A stretch of DNA of 15,056 nucleotides from Rhodospirillaceae bacterium (GTDB taxonomy: Bacteria > Pseudomonadota > Alphaproteobacteria > UBA828), in contig JAPPKP010000340.1 in NCBI GenBank assembly GCA_028819955.1, forward strand, positions 1-15,056, given 5' to 3'. The notes under the pieces were generated by a model. It worked only from the letters and a program-made list of their open reading frames with translations. It had not been told where the DNA came from and searched no databases. Shown here in pieces: positions 1 to 7,143 of this stretch (position 1 is the stretch's first letter; the number at the start of each line of letters is the position of its first letter). The position numbers and the translations under genes were made by a program.

Positions 1-629
1 CGGCAACCCGCTGATAAACAACCAACTTCAAAACAGGCTGTTAAACTTGGGCTAAGCGCTTTCGTGTACTCTGCAATCGGTTGAGGCGTCACGACTCGCG
101 ATAGCTCGCTTCCAGCGACCGTCATCGCAACACCATGCAGTTTCACCGTCCTCTCCTTCACATTCTGTTCCGCGAGAACCCAATCCCAAGGTACACCCTG
201 ATGGTACAGCTCCAGCTCGCGGTCTCTGTCTGGTTCGCTGACGACTACATATGTGTTGTAAGAGTCATAGTCGGAGATGATGAGTCCATGCTCATTTAGT
301 CGATTTAGCTGCCCAAAACCGAGATCAAATTCAGCGATCGAATTCTGCCCTGCATTCCCGCCTAAAGATGGCACTCTAGCGTCAAAAATATCTCCTTCAT
401 GGCCCATTAGATACACTGCCGCAGAACAAAATCGTGAGAATAGCCGAGCAGTCGTCACATCGACGTCTTTCAAAATACCCAATGTTCGAATCGACGTCGT
501 TCCGGGCTTTCGCACCTGTCCTGCCAGCACTCGGCTCCACAAGGCCTGCATCTCCTCAGACGACACGTCCTGCACCTCGTTGAAGAACCTTGCCGTCCAA
601 TCGTGATTAGCCGAGGCCGGCGCCCACGG
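1..629 (-). pseudogene. DUF2806-like protein, 5'-truncated, runs off the left edge
   Basis: Reading right to left, a frame stays open from a TGA at 630-632 to the left end of the window (about 208 codons) without a plausible start. From about position 608 it encodes HDWTARFFNEV, then SSEEMQALWSRVLAGQV, KPGTTSIRTLGILKDV, and later a RLNEHGLIISDYDSYNTY segment. This order (DW..RF, LW.R.LAG, PG..S.RTL..L, then a hydrophobic LI strand) is how I remember the DUF2806 family, whose function is not established. The first residues after the stop (PWAPASAN) do not look like a native N-terminus, and the base composition becomes GC-rich there. The 5' part was therefore probably lost at a recombination joint near 605-620. 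The 3' end lies outside the window. The family assignment is from memory of the motif; the truncation is seen directly. Confidence -1.
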
Positions 630-769
630 TCAGCACGAAACCCCCGCCACTTGGATCGCGGCAGCGGCGAATACACCCCCTTCCTGCCTAAGCGCCGCCT
701 CCGGCGTTTCGCACTGCCAGGCCTCGCGGCGCGCCTTCAGGCAACCGCCATGCCGCGCCCGAGTCCTTC

Positions 770-1129
770 GTGCTCGGCGACCTCGCCATCGACCGCGCGA
801 CGCGGCGCGTGACCGTCGCGGGCCGCCCAGTGCGGCTCACCGCCATCGACCGCGCGACGCGGCGCGTGACCGTCGCGGGCCGCCCAGTGCGGCTCACCGC
901 CATCGAGTACAAGCTCCTGCACACCCTCTCGCTCGACGCCGGCGGGGCGACGACCTACGAGACGCTCAGGCGCCGGGTGTGGGGAGACCGGGGCGGCGCC
1001 AACCGGGAGACCATGCGCAACGCCATCCGCAAGCTGCGGGACAAGATCGGCGACGACGCCAGGAACCCGAAATACATCCTCAGCGAGCGCGGCCTCGGCT
1101 ACCGCATGCCCGGTCCGGAGGACGCGTGA
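770..1129 (+). CDS. OmpR/PhoB-type winged-helix domain fragment
   Basis: This is the only convincing plus-strand coding frame. It is open from 692 (in-frame TAA at 689-691), and GTG at 770 is the first usable start. After ESFVLGDLAIDR the protein has the transcriptional regulatory C-terminal fold: a beta hairpin, TAIEYKLLHTL, the TYETLRRRVWGD turn, the recognition-helix segment NRETMRNAIRKLRDKIGD, and the YILSERGLGYRMP wing. There is no receiver or sensor domain upstream, only a proline/arginine-rich linker-like stretch, so this is probably the C-terminal remnant of a longer regulator. A 19-residue block (IDRATRRVTVAGRPVRLTA) is present twice in tandem, duplicating the first strands of the fold. 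Whether it is expressed is doubtful. The fold assignment is secure; function is not. Confidence -1.
   Translation: MLGDLAIDRATRRVTVAGRPVRLTAIDRATRRVTVAGRPVRLTAIEYKLLHTLSLDAGGATTYETLRRRVWGDRGGANRETMRNAIRKLRDKIGDDARNPKYILSERGLGYRMPGPEDA
784..906 (+). repeat. 57-bp in-frame tandem duplication in the winged-helix fragment
   Basis: Positions 784-840 and 841-897 are identical 57-base units beginning cgccatcgaccgcg. They are followed by a third partial match at 898-906 (cgccatcga), where the original sequence resumes. The period is 19 codons, so the frame is kept. Exact identity suggests a recent slippage or unequal crossover, or an assembly error. Confidence -1.
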
Positions 1130-1261
1130 GGCCGGAAGCGGGCGGGAGCGCCGCTGCGTCCGCGCATTGCCGCTGCCCGGCGGCGCCTCACGGCGTCAGG
1201 TGTTCGAATTCAACGGATTCCCGCGCGATTCCCACACGCGACTCACGGGATCCCAGAGCAC
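1130..1261. other. Short intergenic stretch, no gene seen
   Basis: I see no convincing coding frame, tRNA or promoter in this 132-base stretch between the regulator fragment and the convergent minus-strand operon. A TTCGAAT near 1203 resembles a tRNA T-loop, but the flanking bases do not pair as a T-stem. Confidence -1.
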
Positions 1262-1290
1262 AACTCCGCCGTCTTTGACACGGCGGAGTT
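1262..1290 (-). terminator. Hairpin at the 3' end of the minus-strand operon
   Basis: AACTCCGCCGT at 1262-1272 pairs perfectly with ACGGCGGAGTT at 1280-1290, giving an 11-bp stem and a 7-base loop. It begins 8 bases beyond the TAA stop (1299-1301) of the last operon gene, where a transcript end is expected. No T-run follows the stem in the minus direction, so it is either a weak intrinsic terminator or an mRNA 3'-end stabilising hairpin. It could also serve the plus-strand fragment ending at 1129. Confidence -1.
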
Positions 1291-1298
1291 CCTGCGCG

Positions 1299-1874
1299 TT
1301 AGCTACACTCGGTCTTGACGTAGTCAGCCACGGCGTCGACAAGTTCCAAAGCCTTTTCTCTACCAAGGAAACCACGCATCGGCAGATACGAGCCCTGCAT
1401 AGAGGACTCGATCGTCAATCCAGACCAGGATGTCGGCAAATGTTTCAACTCGTAGGATCGTAATTGCAGCTTCATGTCATGAGATAAACAGTTTCGAATA
1501 ATTCTCAGGAATTGGTACCAGGGAGCGGATTCGATAACCTTCATCTGGTCTGTTTCTTCGCCAAACAACTTTACCTGTTCAAAGAGTTCTTTCATGCAGT
1601 TTCTCAGGACGGCATTTCGAAACTGTCCTGTCGCCCATTTCAGGAGGTCATCATCTTCAAAGATGTACTCGATGTACCGAATTGCCTGTGCCTCGGGATG
1701 CTCGTCCAATAACGAAAAGATTTCTTCCAGTCGCACTCTAGCATCCGGCAATGCCAGCAGCGCAATACCTGCTTGCGCCAACGCGTAGTTGTTCTTGACA
1801 GTTTGAATCCGGCCCAGGATGTCCGACTTGTCCTTCATGCTCGCGATCGTCCCACTATGGTTCACACAATTCAC
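1299..1874 (-). CDS. HEPN-like protein with Rx4H motif (191 aa)
   Basis: I do not recognise a named family. The protein is mostly alpha-helical and contains WYQFLRIIRNCLSHDMKL, in which R127-N-C-L-S-H132 is an Rx4H motif inside a predicted helix. That is the ribonuclease signature of HEPN domains, which are frequent in toxin-antitoxin and abortive-infection systems. An upstream helix (QFRNAVLRNCMKELFEQVKLFG, in part) would be the companion helix of such a bundle. The start used is GTG at 1874. ATG at 1838 (MKDKSDIL) is a good alternative giving 179 aa, and neither has a clear ribosome binding site. It is the last gene of the minus-strand run, 44 bases after the PD-(D/E)XK gene, and is followed at once by a hairpin. 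Base composition is low for the window (25 of 60 G+C at 1561-1620). HEPN is an inference from motif and helicity; RNase activity is untested. Confidence -1.
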   Translation of the reverse strand: MNCVNHSGTIASMKDKSDILGRIQTVKNNYALAQAGIALLALPDARVRLEEIFSLLDEHPEAQAIRYIEYIFEDDDLLKWATGQFRNAVLRNCMKELFEQVKLFGEETDQMKVIESAPWYQFLRIIRNCLSHDMKLQLRSYELKHLPTSWSGLTIESSMQGSYLPMRGFLGREKALELVDAVADYVKTECS

Positions 1875-1918
1875 CAGAAGCGTTTGCTCTTTGTCGACAG
1901 CGCAAAATTCTGCGCAAT

Positions 1919-2332
1919 TCAGTCAGGCTCACCGAACGCAGTCCAGTCGTTCATGAAGTTCTCTATTTTGTCCCTTCGAATGTGTGGCCAATTTCCGTCA
2001 TGCGAGGCGATTCGTACCAGCTTTCTGCTAGGAACTATAAAGTACTCCAGCCATTCTCCCTGCTTCTTCGACTTGCGTATGTTCACTAAAACGTAAATGT
2101 GACTGTCCGACACCGCCTCCTGCGCCTTCTTGCCAATCAGCCAAAACGAGTGTGTTCTGACGTTGGTCTTAACTTGCACCGAATATGCTCGCTTGCACTT
2201 CTGATCGGTTATCAGAAGGTCGGCTCCAACCGCACTTCTCGATGTCGGCGAGACAATAAAGCCGCGTTTTGATAGTTCCGCGGCAACCAGATATACGCCC
2301 CGCATTCCGGTGATCTGTGCTTTCGACGCCAT
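1919..2332 (-). CDS. PD-(D/E)XK nuclease-like protein (137 aa)
   Basis: The protein has the order of a small PD-(D/E)XK fold: helix with E19 (GVYLVAAELSKRGF), then D38 in AVGADLLITD, then Q53-V-K55 in YSVQVKT. The acidic residue before the lysine is replaced by Q, as in many small QxK-type members of the superfamily that resemble Holliday-junction resolvases and DUF4365. It lacks a recognisable DNA-specificity or helicase domain, and its length is typical of the stand-alone small nucleases. The start at 2332 (MASKAQITG) is preceded by GGGAG about 12 bases upstream. It sits between two HEPN-like genes, with gaps of 44 and 45 bases, all on the same strand. Likely roles are a DNA (or RNA) nuclease or a partner of the HEPN proteins. 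The fold is fairly sure; the substrate is unknown. Confidence -1.
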   Translation of the reverse strand: MASKAQITGMRGVYLVAAELSKRGFIVSPTSRSAVGADLLITDQKCKRAYSVQVKTNVRTHSFWLIGKKAQEAVSDSHIYVLVNIRKSKKQGEWLEYFIVPSRKLVRIASHDGNWPHIRRDKIENFMNDWTAFGEPD

Positions 2333-2377
2333 TTTATTGTATCTCCCAATCGTATCCGATGCGTGTTCCAGCTTCGC

Positions 2378-2896
2378 TCATGGGGGATCAATTTCAAGAG
2401 CCTCACGACACCATTGCCTCACTCCAACCATAACCCTCCTGGCGTTCTCCGCTTCGTCTTGAGCCGTCTTCACTTCACCCGCGAGCACTCCGTCCTCTGT
2501 GTATTCGAAGTGGGCCTTCTCATGCACGAGTTGTCGTCTTGATCCCTGTAGCTGGCCGATCCACTCGAGCAGTTTGTCATCGCTACAGCCCAACAGGCTC
2601 AACTTCTCTCCGTAGGACAGCCGTTTGTCGACTTTCTTAAAGCATTTTCGACCGAGATTTTGGACAATCAGGAGATGCAGAAGAGCCTCAAGCCAGATGC
2701 AACTGAACACAATTGAAATCATCGCATCCTTGAATGATTTCTGTTCCGGATCGAAAACCTTTATGGTTCCCGGGCTCCCGTCGGGCATGGCTCGGACGTT
2801 GTTCGCCATGTCTTCAGACATCCGCTCGTATGCCGCATCGGCGATCGCGCCGAAAATGTGGACGTTAGAGAAAACAGGTTTGCGTTCCGCTCCCAT
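2378..2896 (-). CDS. HEPN-like protein with Rx4H motif (172 aa)
   Basis: This is a helical protein without a family name that I recognise. Residues 56-80 form a strongly hydrophobic helix (KDAMISIVFSCIWLEALLHL) that looks membrane-like but carries E70 and H74, so a buried helix of a bundle is likelier than a transmembrane span. Residues 118-130 (GSRRQLVHEKAHF) contain R120-x4-H125, the Rx4H signature of HEPN ribonucleases. The start at 2896 follows CTGGAGG with an 11-base spacing. It begins 24 bases after the stop of the winged-helix gene, so it is probably co-transcribed with the restriction-type operon, yet its composition resembles that of the two genes behind it. HEPN ribonuclease is an inference; an immunity or structural HEPN role is an alternative. 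Confidence -1.
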   Translation of the reverse strand: MGAERKPVFSNVHIFGAIADAAYERMSEDMANNVRAMPDGSPGTIKVFDPEQKSFKDAMISIVFSCIWLEALLHLLIVQNLGRKCFKKVDKRLSYGEKLSLLGCSDDKLLEWIGQLQGSRRQLVHEKAHFEYTEDGVLAGEVKTAQDEAENARRVMVGVRQWCREALEIDPP

Positions 2897-2920
2897 GGAA
2901 GAACCGGCCTCCAGTCCACT

Positions 2921-3130
2921 TCAATGCTTTACTCGATAATAGCGGCAGGCCTCGGATGGACCGCCTTCCCCTCGGCGTTCAACCAGGCCGCGGTTCAAGA
3001 GCAAAATGCAATCGCTATTGACCCGTTGCTGATACCCATCTCTCCCGAATATCGCTTGTGCCAATTCCGTTTCCGTCCGTCCGGGTCCATTCTCGATCAG
3101 AAAAAGCAGCACGTCCGAAATCGTGGTCAT
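2921..3130 (-). CDS. Small winged-helix protein (69 aa)
   Basis: The sequence MTTISDVLLFLIENGPGRTE, then ELAQAIFGRDGYQQRV, SDCILLLNRGLVERRG and a YYRV end fits a compact winged helix-turn-helix: helix 1, helix 2 (ELAQAIF), a recognition helix (QQRVNSDCILLLNRG) and a wing. I place the start at ATG 3130, because GGAGGAG at 3134-3140 lies right in front of it. An in-frame ATG at 3187 would add 19 residues that look like untranslated spacer. It lies 60 bases after the 131-aa gene, in line with the helicase operon. It may be the operon's regulator or a DNA-binding accessory subunit; the sequence cannot tell which. Confidence -1.
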   Translation of the reverse strand: MTTISDVLLFLIENGPGRTETELAQAIFGRDGYQQRVNSDCILLLNRGLVERRGEGGPSEACRYYRVKH

Positions 3131-3133
3131 CTT

Positions 3134-3140
3134 CTCCTCC
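3134..3140 (-). promoter_or_regulatory. Strong ribosome binding site that decides the winged-helix start
   Basis: Read on the minus strand, GGAGGAG is followed by AAG and then ATG (3130-3128). It is one of the strongest Shine-Dalgarno matches in the operon. It supports the 69-residue form over the 88-residue form and suggests this gene is translated independently rather than by coupling. Confidence -1.
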
Positions 3141-3190
3141 CAGCAACCTTCCCCAAGACCCTTCCGCGGCTTTCCTGCATGCTCCATGCC

Positions 3191-3586
3191 TTACCATGTG
3201 TCACCGCCGGTCAGTATGTACTCGAACCGGTCGCATTCCCTTGCCAGCGTCTCGAGGTAGAACTTGAGTTCCTTGGCGTGCATGCTCTCGACCGGCTGAT
3301 TGATCAGACCGATCACCCGATCACGATCATCCAGCGTGAACAGCACCACCGGCTTGAGGCCGTTGCGCCGCCAGATCCGGAATGCCAGCAACCGGCGGTC
3401 TTCACCAACGTCATCGGCGTTGGCCACGATCGAGTGGAACCGGTACCGGTCGTCTCTCCGCGCGAGATGTACGACCTGCGAGCGACCATCCCGCGTGAAG
3501 GAGATCGTCACGCGGTTGCCTTCACGCTCCCAAGGCAGGCCCTCGCGCGCCACCAGGTCATCGATCCGGCGATGCAGCGCTTGCAT
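3191..3586 (-). CDS. Small conserved-looking protein coupled to the helicase (131 aa)
   Basis: I do not recognise a family. The pattern is an N-terminal helix (MQALHRRIDDLVAREG), three likely strands (NRVTISF, QVVHLARR, YRFHSIVA), a strand-rich centre (LLAFRIWRRN, PVVLFTLDDRDRVIGL) and a long C-terminal helix (AKELKFYLETLARECDRFEY). That arrangement vaguely recalls the type III secretion chaperone/YbjN fold, but this is only an impression. Its ATG (3586-3584) overlaps the helicase stop (TGA 3588-3586) by one base as TGATG, so its translation is probably coupled to the helicase and it may bind it. No catalytic motif is visible. It is too tightly linked to be a chance neighbour, so I count it as part of the system. 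Confidence -1.
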   Translation of the reverse strand: MQALHRRIDDLVAREGLPWEREGNRVTISFTRDGRSQVVHLARRDDRYRFHSIVANADDVGEDRRLLAFRIWRRNGLKPVVLFTLDDRDRVIGLINQPVESMHAKELKFYLETLARECDRFEYILTGGDTW

Positions 3587-6500
3587 CAGTCGTCACTGCC
3601 GCCGAGCAAACCGGCGTCCCTCAGTGCGGCATGTATGTGGATTGCCGGTCGCAGCGTGTCCTCGAATATCGCGCACACGTCCTCCAGCTCTGTCGCGTCC
3701 GGATCGAACAGGATGTCACGACGCACATACAAGCGATCGTGGTGCCTCCCGGTTCGTGGATCGACACAGAGTTTCGCGGCGCCGGCATCGGCAGCGACGT
3801 CAAGCAAAGCATCCAAGACAGTGTCGTCCTGAAGATCCGCTACACCGATCGCGCTCTCGCACTCGATCAGGGTCTCTTCTCCCGCCACCTGGGAGCGGAG
3901 CCCGATCTTGAAGTGCTGTACGCTGCCGTCCGCAAGTCCCTCCGCTGCAATGCCTGGAAGCGCGCACGCGGCAATTCCACCGGATCGTTCATGGCGTTGG
4001 TGGGAGGGAAAGCGCTCAATGCCGTAGCGCTCGCAAAGCCCCCGCCAAAGCCTATCCAGATGGTCGTATTGGCGATCCCAGTCGGGACGGACAACTGCGT
4101 TCGCATTCAGTTCGCCTTCCATCCAGCCGCGCTCGATTGGGAACGCGGGTTCGAGCTGACCTTCGAGCGGCGGAATGTCTTCAACCTCCTCAAGCATTGC
4201 CCGATCGGCGTCAATTGCGCGCGCATCCGCACTCCCCGCCGTGGTATTGCGGTGTATCAACCGCAAGAATCTGTTGAGGCGGCCCAGCACGCGGCGCACC
4301 TGAAGCACTTCGACGGTGTCACGCAAATGCGGGTAATAGACCTGAATGAATTCCTCGGTCCCAGGTGATTCAGACACACCGTCGAGGCGGCGCTGCACCA
4401 AACCGCCGATGCGGTCCACCCGGCCGGTTCGCTGCTCCATAGCCGAGGGCGTCCAGGCAATTCCGTAGTGCACGATGCGTCGGCAGAAGGTGTGAAGGTC
4501 CTCTCCCTCCTGCAGCACGTCCGTCGTCACCAGCACCAGCGGAAACCCCGGCATACGAAACTGGCGCACCAGCCGCTGATTGACGCCGCCCGCCATGCGC
4601 CCCACCGGCACCTGCCTTTGAAGCGTATCGCCGTAGAGGCGCGCGAGTCTCGGCAAGGGCAGGGACGGTACGTCGGGGAAGTTTACCGAGACGATGTGGT
4701 CGAACGCTTCCGAGGCCTGCGACAGTTCCCGGAAAGCGTGGAAGCCCGGTTCGCGTTCCTGCCGCTCCAGAAGGTCGACGAAGCCGATCGCCAACTCGCT
4801 CGCCGATTGCGCATCCTGACGCTCACCGAGAGCGAATGACCCGACCCGCGCGATTGCCAACAAGTAAAGGTCGATGTACGCCCCGCCGAGACGCGCCATC
4901 GCACTCAGCAGCTCCCGACGCTGCTCGCGGCGCCGAAATGCCAGACCGAAATCCTCGTACGCCTCTTCCGGCCACAGCTTTTTTTGCAGCGAGGGGCGAC
5001 GCCGAAGCTCGGTGAAAATGGAAACAAGACCGAGGCCCGCATCGGTCGGCGGAAACCCAGCGGGCGGCGAAACCCCCAAGCCCGTCGAACGAAAGTCGGG
5101 AAAACGCTCTTCCAGGACAATCGCGGCACGATCGCCCAGCGACCCGCCGCACTTCCGAATCAGCGTGAGCCCGGCCGCCTGATATCCCTCGAATACGTGC
5201 AGCCGCGCATAGCCTTCGCGTCGCCGGCTTCTCTCGCCGAAAAACTCGAACGCGAGTTTCCGCAACCGCTCCTCGCACCGCTTCGTCGGCTCTCCCGTCA
5301 CCCGGGCCAGCGACGCCAGTACCTCCCCCGGTGATTCAGCGCCAAGCAGGCTTGCCACATGGTCGTCCTCGAACAGAGTGGCGTACGCCGAGCTGACCGA
5401 CGACAAGCGGTTCTTCTGGAACGCCGCACCGGAGAGCACGCCCGGGGGACCGGCGCCGCGGAAGAACCAGGCGAAGAAGCTCTCGACCCCGCCGTCGTCG
5501 TCGTCATCGAGGTCCTCGCGCCTGTCAATGCGCTCCTGCCCGCTCGACAAGCCAGAACCATCCTCAACGGCCATTTGCGTCTCTTCCGGCCGCCGCAGTC
5601 GGTCGCGTTCGTAGTCTTCGAACACATCGGAGATCTCCGAGCGAAGCCCCGGCAGACTCGACTCCATTCGCGCCCTGATCCAGGTGTCGAAGCTGTCCTC
5701 GAGCTTCGCCGCCAGCTCTCCCACCGTGGCGACCCTGCGTACGAACACGAGAGTCTTTTCTCCCGTGTCGAATGCAACGCTGAGATTGTCGGCGGTGGCG
5801 TCAAGCTTCGGATGGGGCAGCGTGCTCCGGAACCGTTCCCGGTAGGAGCGGACGACGGCTCCGATCGCGTCGGTGTCTATGCCGGCACGCTCCTGCTCGG
5901 CCAGACCCCGATGCTGCTCTTCGCCGTCGAATGTCGGTTCATCTGCGCCGCGACGGCGGACCGTCTCGACCGATTCAAGGAAGCTCTCGAACGACGACAG
6001 CATGCCGATCTGGAAGTGGTTGTTGAACCGCTCCGTCTGCAGCACCTCGGCCACCTTCTTCTGAATCAGCGCAACGACCAGCCGCTGTCTCGGATCGGCG
6101 ATCTCGATCGGGTCGTCGTGCCGTTCGAGGCCCCCGCGACGCCATTCGCGCCTGTACATGTTCTTGGTGTAGAGCTCGCCCCCAATGCGGAGACCGGACA
6201 CGCGGCGAATCAGGAGACGCCGGGCTACCCTTCGCTTCTCCTCATCTGACGTATCCGGATCCGCGAGCATCGAGACACTGACACCGGATTCGCCATTCGC
6301 GCCTTTCAGCATCGCGTTGCCGAAACCGAACACGGCGAGCTGCTTCTGGATGGCGGCGTAGTCGTCTTCGAAGGGAGTGGCCGATAGCAGCAGCACGCGC
6401 TTGGCCGTCCTCCTGTACCTCGGTTGCTCAAACGAGAAGCCGTCCGGGTGGCCAAAGGCGAGACCCATGACCCGGTTGCGCGTGCTGCCCTCGGCGCTGA

Positions 6501-7143
6501 AACCATGCTTCAAGTTGTGCGCCTCGTCGACGACGATCAAGTCTGCTTCCGGCAATGCACCGTTCAGCGCCACTGCGAAGGAGTCCCGAAACCCGTGCGC
6601 CGTGTAGTTCGGTATGTCCCGCCGGCCGAGCCAGGGGACCGCTTGAAGCAGAGCACAACGCGCCCTCTCGCGATCTTCGGGGTTTGAAGTCCTCAGGCTG
6701 AAGCTCGGCATCCGCAGGAAGAAGTCACGGTCCTGGTTGACCAGCGCCTCGCGGGCGAACTCCACGAGCGAGCCGCAGACCACCGGCGGCCACACCGGCC
6801 CGCCCTGGACCGACTTCACCCGGTTGCCGACCAGGCGCCAATTGTTATGGACAAAGTTGTGCAGCTCCTTCACCCATTTGCGCTGGATGTTCTCTCGCGG
6901 AGCGATCACCACGATACGTGCATGGGGATCGAGGTAGCGCAGCAGGCTCATCACGCCGAGCGCGACATAGGTCTTGCCCATGCCCACTTCATCGGCGAGG
7001 TACGCGCAGCCGTTCCGCGCCAACATGTTGAACGCCGCCACGGCACCCTCGCTTTGCTGTCCGGCGAACGCCTTGCCGCGATCCTCGCCGGAAGGAGCGA
7101 AGTCGATCAGCTCATCCAGAAACTCGGGCGTGATGGTTCGCAT
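3586..7143 (-). CDS. SNF2/SF2-family helicase with long central insertion (1185 aa)
   Basis: This is a superfamily 2 ATPase expected to translocate on DNA. Motifs, numbered from ATG 7143: Walker A ADEVGMGKT (50-58), motif Ia IAPRENIQRKW (80-90), Walker B VVDEAH (204-209), motif III LLLSATPFEDD (251-261), motif IV TLVFVRR (464-470), motif V TTDVLQEGEDL (873-883) and motif VI QRTGRVDRIGG (904-914) with its arginine finger. About 400 residues separate motifs IV and V, including an acidic run (DLDDDDDGG, near 545-553). About 270 residues follow motif VI and may contact the partner proteins. The PLD stop and this ATG share a base (TGATG at 7145-7141). A TTG at 7146 would add one residue and is less likely. 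Its place behind the methylase and PLD genes suggests it is the motor of a restriction-type complex. No nuclease motif is evident in it. Confidence -1.
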   Translation of the reverse strand: MRTITPEFLDELIDFAPSGEDRGKAFAGQQSEGAVAAFNMLARNGCAYLADEVGMGKTYVALGVMSLLRYLDPHARIVVIAPRENIQRKWVKELHNFVHNNWRLVGNRVKSVQGGPVWPPVVCGSLVEFAREALVNQDRDFFLRMPSFSLRTSNPEDRERARCALLQAVPWLGRRDIPNYTAHGFRDSFAVALNGALPEADLIVVDEAHNLKHGFSAEGSTRNRVMGLAFGHPDGFSFEQPRYRRTAKRVLLLSATPFEDDYAAIQKQLAVFGFGNAMLKGANGESGVSVSMLADPDTSDEEKRRVARRLLIRRVSGLRIGGELYTKNMYRREWRRGGLERHDDPIEIADPRQRLVVALIQKKVAEVLQTERFNNHFQIGMLSSFESFLESVETVRRRGADEPTFDGEEQHRGLAEQERAGIDTDAIGAVVRSYRERFRSTLPHPKLDATADNLSVAFDTGEKTLVFVRRVATVGELAAKLEDSFDTWIRARMESSLPGLRSEISDVFEDYERDRLRRPEETQMAVEDGSGLSSGQERIDRREDLDDDDDGGVESFFAWFFRGAGPPGVLSGAAFQKNRLSSVSSAYATLFEDDHVASLLGAESPGEVLASLARVTGEPTKRCEERLRKLAFEFFGERSRRREGYARLHVFEGYQAAGLTLIRKCGGSLGDRAAIVLEERFPDFRSTGLGVSPPAGFPPTDAGLGLVSIFTELRRRPSLQKKLWPEEAYEDFGLAFRRREQRRELLSAMARLGGAYIDLYLLAIARVGSFALGERQDAQSASELAIGFVDLLERQEREPGFHAFRELSQASEAFDHIVSVNFPDVPSLPLPRLARLYGDTLQRQVPVGRMAGGVNQRLVRQFRMPGFPLVLVTTDVLQEGEDLHTFCRRIVHYGIAWTPSAMEQRTGRVDRIGGLVQRRLDGVSESPGTEEFIQVYYPHLRDTVEVLQVRRVLGRLNRFLRLIHRNTTAGSADARAIDADRAMLEEVEDIPPLEGQLEPAFPIERGWMEGELNANAVVRPDWDRQYDHLDRLWRGLCERYGIERFPSHQRHERSGGIAACALPGIAAEGLADGSVQHFKIGLRSQVAGEETLIECESAIGVADLQDDTVLDALLDVAADAGAAKLCVDPRTGRHHDRLYVRRDILFDPDATELEDVCAIFEDTLRPAIHIHAALRDAGLLGGSDD

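Noticed and set aside
1195..1240. tRNA-like TTCGAAT near 1203 as a possible attachment site
   Set aside because: The bases on each side do not form a T-stem and no acceptor or anticodon arm can be built around it.
2650..2730. Transmembrane segment in the 172-aa protein
   Set aside because: The hydrophobic helix contains E70 and H74 and is followed by an Rx4H helix, which fits the core of a HEPN bundle better than a membrane span.
3131..3187. 19-residue N-terminal extension of the winged-helix protein
   Set aside because: GGAGGAG at 3134-3140 sits directly before ATG 3130, and translated as an extension it gives an Arg/Gly/Glu-rich peptide unlike the folded part.
2858..3832. Plus-strand open frame of about 324 codons across the small genes and helicase end
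   Set aside because: It crosses three minus-strand genes that have good ribosome binding sites or coupled starts, and it has no recognisable domain.
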